From: Daldinia sp. FL1419
Lineage: Eukaryota; Ascomycota; Sordariomycetes; Xylariales; Hypoxylaceae
Assembly: GCA_025201765.1 (NCBI GenBank)
Contig: MU623627.1
Span: forward strand, 1 to 25,215
DNA: 25,215 nucleotides
Reading direction: 5' to 3'
Both the position numbers and the translations under genes were made by a program. The notes under the pieces were generated by a model. That model did no database searches. It worked only from the letters and a program-made list of their open reading frames with translations, and was not told the DNA's origin. How positions within the stretch are numbered: position 1 is the stretch's first letter; the number at the start of each line of letters is the position of its first letter. Of the stretch, positions 19,273 through 25,215 are shown piece by piece.

Positions 19273-21778
19273 GCCGGGCGGACGTATGTGGCAGGTGCCA
19301 GACAACAACAAAATGGACTCGGGTACGACTCGAGCAGGTGGGATGCCCCGAAGTATTCCGTCTTAGCTATGGAGTGGCGGGGTATCTATCGCCGAGTAGT
19401 GACTTAAGTGTTGAAGTCGGCCTTGGTCCAAGCTGAAGTTTATTATGTTTTGACTAGTATTTTTAGTAATATTAAAAATTGATTTGACCAGCTCTAGGTC
19501 GGGTTTTTTATAGAAGTCTAATAATGGTCTCGTATTTTTATGAAGCTCTTGTGAAAGACAGGGGAAAGAAAAGAGAGAAAAAAAAGGGTTTAGGACTTGA
19601 AAAGCTGAGACAAAGCTATTGTTTAATATCCCTAACTTGGGGTACCTTGATCCCACTTGAGGAAAGGTGAGTACCCAGGTAGTTAGTGAGAAAAGAGGTA
19701 TTGCCTGTCTGGCTTTGCCTGCGTGGTGAGGGAATGTACTGGTTCTCAGAAAAAGGTGTTGTTTTGTACCCTGCCAGTACATATGCGGGTTGTTGCTAGT
19801 TACATAATACCTTGCAGTACGAAGAAAACGTCCATCCCGTAAGAAGCTTCCACCTAATTAGTGGAGGTGCAAATGGTGCAAGCGCGATACAATATAATAT
19901 GTACAGTATTGTATTGTATTGTACAATGGTTCAAAACGTAGACACAGGTACAACCCTGAAACAGCCTAGGGTCCAACGCTGCCAACCCCCCACCCTTCAA
20001 CGGCTAGCTGCTGTCGCTAAGCTTGGGCCGAGTTCCAGTGGTACACCTAGGTACCTACGTAAATCCACAATAGAAAGAAAAGCCCGATAAACCTTGAACG
20101 TAAAGTTGTCAGCAACCCACTGGTACCTCTATATAAAGTGGTCTCGTGCGTTATTCCTGATTTGAAGCTATTATATGTACGGCCAAAGCATATATTATGC
20201 ACTTCATCCTCGACCATAGCATCGATACTATCGTGTATATGTACGTGCCTGCACTCGCCCAATGGGCGCTGTGAGCTTCTCATCAGTAACCTACCCAAGA
20301 AACATTATGTATATATAGTTATATATATACCATATACAGCTGCGGTCAGCTTGTTGTAATGTTGTAAAGTGTTTATTTAGGACGATCGCGTTATCAATTT
20401 TGCAGCCTGAAGTAGTGGGCGTGTAGTACGGAATCAGAATACACTAGGTTAACCTAGTTAGAAATATTCACCTTGAACCGCTTAGTTAAAGCTAGTAAGG
20501 TAGTAATAGCAAAGGTAATGCCGTGGATCGATGCATGTCCCTCTACCCTCCTAAAGTTTAGCTTTTTACGTTGATGCATTCGTGCATAAGAGAGAGGCGT
20601 CAACTTCCCAATCAAAAATCTCCCTATGCAACACATTGCAGTGTCTTGGACCTGTCTTGGTGCCTACGCCTCTCACAGGTGGCGTTTCTAGATCATGATA
20701 GTTCGGTACCTTGGTCTTATAATCATCGCCGGGGATGCCAATTGGACAGCCTCAAGCTTGCGTGCAGGTGTCCGCACGAACCGTTCCGATCATCATGATG
20801 GCAAGGTATCCATCCAGTATCCATCCAGTATCCATTTCTCCCACAGCAAGACCTCGAGAATTCCATAGGAATTATCATGGGGATTATGCATCCGAACAAA
20901 TCGGTCTACACAATCAAGATAAAGCCGCATGCCCAAGGCCTCTAATGGCCTATTTCTTGCCTATTCCGTACTTTTATACATGCCATCCTATGGGCCCGTA
21001 GAACAATTCTGACTACGTGTATTACCATCTGGTCTAAAACCAAGCCTTTCGGGTCACCGGAACTTCCTAAGGGAATCATCCACAATATGCAGGTTTAGTA
21101 AGAACGGTATCGTATGTGGAAGCATAGTGAGGTAGAATGAGGCATCCGGTAATCAATGGTTCTAGGATTTTGCCATCGACTGGTATGGCGAAGCTTATTA
21201 TGTAAATTTCTCCTCTCAATTGATAATGGGTCTACTTCATCTGTACCGGGTTGCGGCTATCTCTATGAGCTCTTATGAGCTCTTATGCACAGTGTCCATA
21301 CCTTGAAGACAGGTTGAACGGCCCGTCCTAAGTGATATCTGCTGTATGGCCAAGTTCTTCGAATACCCTTCGGTACCCCAACTTACCAGCTCGTATTGTA
21401 TTCACACCTGACGTGACTCAATTCAATAATGCATCGTCACAGTGGCGTCGTAGTCATCTTTCGGACGAAACAAGCCTCAGCGACCCTTGAGCATGCCAGC
21501 TCAGATTCCCGAACGCCAAGACCCAGGGATGGTATCATAAAACAAGAGAAAGTAAACCCCCTGTCCCGGGCGGTAATTTTCTAACCTTTATCATCGATGG
21601 TGTTATGATTTAACTTCATCGTCGGAGTAAACTGGCGTATATGCAGCTGGCATGTGAAGTTCTTTTGAAGATTGGTTAGGAAACGCCGTCTCCTTGTCAT
21701 TAAGACGGATCCCTCCCTTCTTGCATCCCCGCGAAGCGCAAACTCTATTAGACAAGTTAGCTACGAGTTTGACGTAGG
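19273..21778. other. Annexin promoter and gene-poor spacer
   Basis: 2.5 kb with no supported gene. The first 500 bases (with a long spurious minus frame at 19363-19782) should hold the annexin promoter and 5' UTR. Further right are CCTAGGTACC-type motifs near 20047, an 11-bp tandem repeat at 20807-20835 and a duplicated TATGAGCTCT decamer near 21267-21288. Short frames such as 20735-21001 (+) have no recognisable features. Confidence 0.55.
20807..20835. repeat. TATCCATCCAG 11-bp tandem repeat
   Basis: Two full copies and one partial copy of TATCCATCCAG in the intergenic spacer. Confidence 0.8.
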
Positions 21779-22372
21779 TCAAGATCTAAATACAGATGGG
21801 CCGTACCTGTGTCGAAGTTTCCTCAAAAAGATAACCATGATTATTGTGACTGTGGTTATAACAGGAAGTGTAAGCACCATCGTATCTGCGGCCTTCCGCA
21901 CGCAACGGAAACGCAAGACTTTATCTTGAGGGACGTAGGGAAGATAAGTCCAAGATTCGCGCTCCGCTTTGGTTTCAAGCTCCACGATGGTTTCCTGAGG
22001 CTCGGTCTCCAGGTTTCCAAGAGTCTCCTCTCTTATGATGCTTGACTCGGGAAATGGCGACTGCTTCTTTGGGAGGGCTAACGATGTAAGAAATGCGAGA
22101 ACATGAGGAGTTTCCCAGGATTTAGCCCCCGCAAGATTTTCTGGTAATTGAACACGTCGGCCATCTTCCGCGATGACGACGTTGTTGTGATTTTCAATCG
22201 ATACTCGTGAAGACGCAAGGGAGGACAGGAAAAGGGTTGCTTTCGATAGAAAATCGATCTGTTGTGCCGTCTGTCGTGTTTGGCTCGGCATCTTTTTAGG
22301 CGTAGTTATGGGGGCTGCGAAACCCCAGGTTGCGAATGCGCAGATAAATAATGCAGGCGTTGATCCTTTCAT
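21779..22372 (-). CDS. Hypothetical small type I membrane or secreted protein
   Basis: Intronless, 197 aa, with the ATG at 22372. The N-terminus (MKGSTPALFICAFATWGFAA, cleavage likely after about residue 20) reads as a signal peptide. A second hydrophobic segment, about 164-183 (TMVLTLPVITTVTIIMVIF), is followed by a basic tail KLRHR, giving an outside-in single-pass topology. The lumenal part has no cysteine pairs: only one Cys at 157 and one in the signal peptide. It carries a Glu-rich stretch at about 114-139. I recognise no family. Coding status is supported by this signal-anchor architecture and by an unbroken frame in otherwise stop-rich DNA. No neighbour suggests a function. Confidence 0.5.
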   Translation of the reverse strand: MKGSTPALFICAFATWGFAAPITTPKKMPSQTRQTAQQIDFLSKATLFLSSLASSRVSIENHNNVVIAEDGRRVQLPENLAGAKSWETPHVLAFLTSLALPKKQSPFPESSIIREETLGNLETEPQETIVELETKAERESWTYLPYVPQDKVLRFRCVRKAADTMVLTLPVITTVTIIMVIFLRKLRHRYGPSVFRS

Positions 22373-22540
22373 GATGGGCTGCTAACTTTTGCTTATCTGA
22401 AAATGGATATGTTGAAGTTTTCTGTCTAGACGTAAAAAAAGTCAATAAGACTTGACTAATTGACGGGAGATGCGTAATGAATAAATAATCTAGAAAAAAG
22501 AGAGAGGAAAGTCCAAACATAAACGAAACAGTAATCAAGG

Positions 22541-22760
22541 TTAATATACTTTATTTGACCAAGCAACTTTTGCAACAGCGTCGGCGATGTGGTAGTAGTG
22601 ATGAAATCGTCGTAATTCTTGTAGGGGTAGGTGATACGTTGGCGGGTCGGTGGATAGCCAAATAGCTTTTGAAGCTACAGGTAAGGTTTGGGGTTTTTTC
22701 TTGGCGACCAGGTTGTTGACGGCAGAGGGCTTCAAATATGTAAGGAACGCCTATAAGAGT
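22541..22760 (-). pseudogene. Possible orphan exon or gene fragment
   Basis: On the minus strand an acceptor-like TTATAG ends at 22761. From there an unbroken frame runs AFLTYLKPSAVNNLVAKKK and on to a stop at 22541, with a globular-looking second half (YHLPLQELRRFHHYYHIAD). The frame has no ATG of its own, and no upstream coding exon with a matching donor could be found; the sequence beyond it is CT-rich and looks like a UTR or promoter. It may be a leftover 3' exon or chance. Family not recognised. Confidence 0.18.
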
Positions 22761-22858
22761 GAGGAGATTTGTAGCACGTCGTTTTATCTTGGTAGTGGGG
22801 TGTTTGGTTGATGGTGACCTTGAAATAACGAGAATAAAAATAAAACAAAATAAACCAA

Positions 22859-22877
22859 GAGAGAGAGAGAGAGAGAG
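22859..22877. repeat. (GA)n microsatellite
   Basis: About nine uninterrupted GA units. Confidence 0.85.
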
Positions 22878-23090
22878 GGACGAATTCGACCACGCGCTCT
22901 TTGGTCCAAGAATTAGATGGTTGAAGAGGTTTGGTCACACGATGGTAACTTCTAATGAAAAATTTAATAGAAAAGGGGAATGGAGACTCGGCCTTTATTT
23001 TGTAAGTCACACACACAGCTTACACCAAACAGGCTTTTTTCCCTCTTTGGAGCAACACAGGACCAGTTACCATTTATTAGTAGTAGCATA

Positions 23091-23100
<10 letters not shown>

Positions 23101-23121
<21 letters not shown>
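23101..23121. repeat. (AG)n microsatellite
   Basis: Ten AG units, about 220 bases from the other GA tract and in the same orientation. Confidence 0.85.
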
Positions 23122-24010
23122 TCCATACCTATTCGAGCTGTAGGAGTTGGGGTTCTAGCGACTAACACGGTAGATCGATTTATTAATATGCGGTTAAAGC
23201 TGCCTGTCCATACTACCCACGCATTTCCCCCTCGTGTCTAGCTTCTAAGTAGGTACCATATTTTTGTCTATTATTCCGTTGAGGGAGTAAGAGACTTCCA
23301 ACTCTTGACGTGCCATGTCTTCGGGACAAGGTTCTGAAGACATGGGCAAGTTTGTTAGCACGTCGCACCAAAGCTGTCCTCGGTATTAGTTTTCCGTAAT
23401 TGCAACTGACAAATACGTAACGGGGGAATTTCTACAGTAGATTTTTGCATTGTGTTTGAATTCTTCTTGTTCTTAACTTCTTCGAGATCAACGATCAACG
23501 CTAGGATCATAAGACGAGAATTGGTTATGACGGCAGAGGAAGACTGCGCCTCGCTAAACCCTTCCCAACCATCCTACATAGAAAATCCCGAGGTCATGAC
23601 AGGATTCGGAAGATTAGGAAGATCAATGAAGATCAATGCATTTACCATTACATATAAATCTGTAGATGGTAAAAATTTACCTAACATCCAGCTACGGAGG
23701 CACAGCAGCTATGTATGTACAATACATAGTTAGCCTATTTCCCAAGGTAGGGCCCCACCCGTACAATACACGGTCCACGCCTTACGTGCTTTAAGCTATT
23801 CTGCGTTAAACCAATGACCTTTGAGCGGCGACTGAATCAGGTAAGAATTACGCGGGAACCTTACATAAGGGTTAGTAGGTTCGGTATAAGCATTTAGGTA
23901 CCTTCGTAGGCACACATATATTCCATTAATAGCCAGATCTAGATTCTCAGCACTGTTAGTAAAAGCTTAGCTCCTTATAATAACTAGGTACTTATAAGGT
24001 ATATGTTGGA

Positions 24011-25215
24011 TTAGTAAGCCTAAAAAATAACGTGGAAAAATTTTTTCCTTTACAATAATTCTATAAAAAGCTTTACCATTCTATTTTAGAATTTTAAAAA
24101 TAATAATAATAATTTAAATTTTATAATTATAATTTTTCTTTATATATTATATGATAATTAAGAGTTTTAATTATATTTCAATATGAATATATAGTTAATA
24201 TTAATTTAATTATATTATATAAATATATATTTAATATAATTTTAATTATATCTAATTAAATAATATTATTTAAAAATATTATAAAAAAAATTAATTATTT
24301 ATATTTAATAATTAGGAAGTATGGAATTAGGTTTTTATAATTTTGGCCTATAATTTAGATATATGGGATTGGTTAAATCCAGAAAATACCGATTTAATAG
24401 GGAAACCTTTATTCCCTTTAATCTTTTAGTTAGTATAATTAAATATTAAAAATTATAAAATTAATTTTAAAAATTTGAATAATTTGTTAACCTTTAGAAA
24501 AAATAGATAAGGTAATGTAATAAATATACTTAATAATTTTATTATAAATATTTATCTTTATAATATAAATTAATTTATATTAATTAAAAGATTTTACTAT
24601 AATAAAAATATATAGATATATATATAAGTTATAATTTTATATAATATTAAATATAATAAATTAATTTAATTTTTGAATTATATAATAAAAATTATATTAA
24701 AATTTTATTAAATATTAATTTTACTTTTAATTTAAAATATTTAAAAAAAATATATTATTTTTAAAAAGATTTTTAATATTGATTTTAATAAATATAAAAT
24801 AAAAAAACATTATAAGAAAGTAATGATATTATTTTTAAAATAATTTAAAAATTAAAAGGAATAGATTATTTCCTAAGAAGTGGCTATATTATATGAAATA
24901 AGTAAGAAGTTTGTTACTATTATTGATTTATAAGAATAATTTTTAATTACCTTATAAGTAGTAATGTTAGTATTTTAAAAATAAATATTTATTTAAATAA
25001 TAATGTATTAAAAAAAAATTAATAATAAAATATTAACCTTTAAAAATATTATTTATTTTCTTAAAAATTATACTTATATTATAAATATAAATTAAAAAGG
25101 AAAAGGAAAAATCTATAAAGGTATTTTTATTATTTACTATAAAAATAATAATATTAATAATTTTAATAAAGAAGAAAATCCTTATAAAAAAAGATTAATT
25201 AAATAAAATAAATAA
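24011..25215. other. AT-rich RIP-like block (right flank)
   Basis: Composition drops sharply to A/T near 24011 and stays low to the window end, apart from a mild island at 24316-24420. In 24601-25215 I counted about 36 G and 16 C, so G+C is near 8-9% and C is the depleted base, the reverse of the left block. No coding potential remains. It is interpreted as a RIP-mutated repeat block whose original element cannot be recognised. Confidence 0.82.

Larger units (their letters stand above)
22373..24010. other. Gene-poor spacer with GA microsatellites
   Basis: Apart from a possible exon fragment at 22541-22760 (-), no gene is supported. The first 170 bases should be the promoter of the small membrane protein. 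Two GA dinucleotide tracts lie at about 22859-22877 and 23101-23121. A 93-codon frame at 23452-23733 (+) starts at TTG and has no recognised domain. TAGGTACC-type motifs reappear at about 23250 and 23898. Confidence 0.55.

Noticed and set aside
19363..19782. 139-codon minus-strand frame upstream of the annexin gene
   Set aside because: It has no domain, and its position matches the expected annexin 5' UTR and promoter. Composition looks non-coding (polyPhe/Ser/Leu from CT-rich DNA).
22759..23165. Plus-strand frames with RERERERD-type repeats
   Set aside because: The charged repeats are just translations of the GA microsatellites.
23452..23733. 93-codon plus-strand frame near the right AT-rich boundary
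   Set aside because: It begins at TTG, lacks a domain and ends in TAGGTA-like simple sequence. It could be a truncated gene, but nothing supports that.

Overview
This is nuclear DNA from a filamentous ascomycete (Pezizomycotina, probably Sordariomycetes). The evidence is short spliceosomal introns of 48-58 nt with GTRAGY/GTTAGT donors and CTAAC/CTAAT/CTGAC branch sites, an AL-2/CarRA-type fused lycopene cyclase-phytoene synthase, an AL-1/CarB phytoene desaturase, a fungal ANXC4-type annexin, and flanking blocks of extreme A+T content of the kind left by repeat-induced point mutation (RIP). No tRNA, rRNA, CRISPR array or intact transposase was recognised.

Layout. (1) 1-2106 is an AT-rich, RIP-like block at roughly 9% G+C in its first 600 bases. 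It holds a 274-bp foldback/MITE-like element at 1809-2082. (2) 2107-6763 has normal composition but no convincing gene, only short open frames and CCTAGG/TAGGTA-type palindromes. (3) 6764-19272 is a compact gene island: DASH cryptochrome (+, one intron), an FMP10/UPF0644-like hotdog-fold mitochondrial membrane protein (-), carRA/al-2 (+, two introns, the first after a 23-nt coding exon), carB/al-1 (+, one intron), and an ANXC4-like annexin (-). (4) 19273-24010 is sparse and contains one plausible gene for a small secreted or type I membrane protein of unknown function (21779-22372, -). (5) 24011-25215 is a second AT-rich block whose G/C skew is opposite to that of the left block.

How the genes work together. 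CarRA makes phytoene and later cyclises the desaturated product; CarB carries out the intervening desaturations. Together they are the core of neurosporaxanthin/beta-carotene-type carotenoid synthesis. The DASH cryptochrome is a blue/UV-A flavoprotein about 2.6 kb upstream of carRA. Cryptochrome and carotenoid genes are commonly photoinduced through the White Collar GATA-factor complex in this group of fungi, and a 3.5-copy 12-bp GATA-containing tandem array directly abutting a TATA box lies about 190-240 bp upstream of carRA. The region therefore looks like a small light-response neighbourhood. The carotenoid oxygenase (carX) and opsin (carO) genes that flank carRA/carB in Fusarium are not in this window.

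Four of the exon junctions were resolved by reading conserved protein sequence across splice sites. The gene functions are assigned from recognised family motifs, not from database searches.
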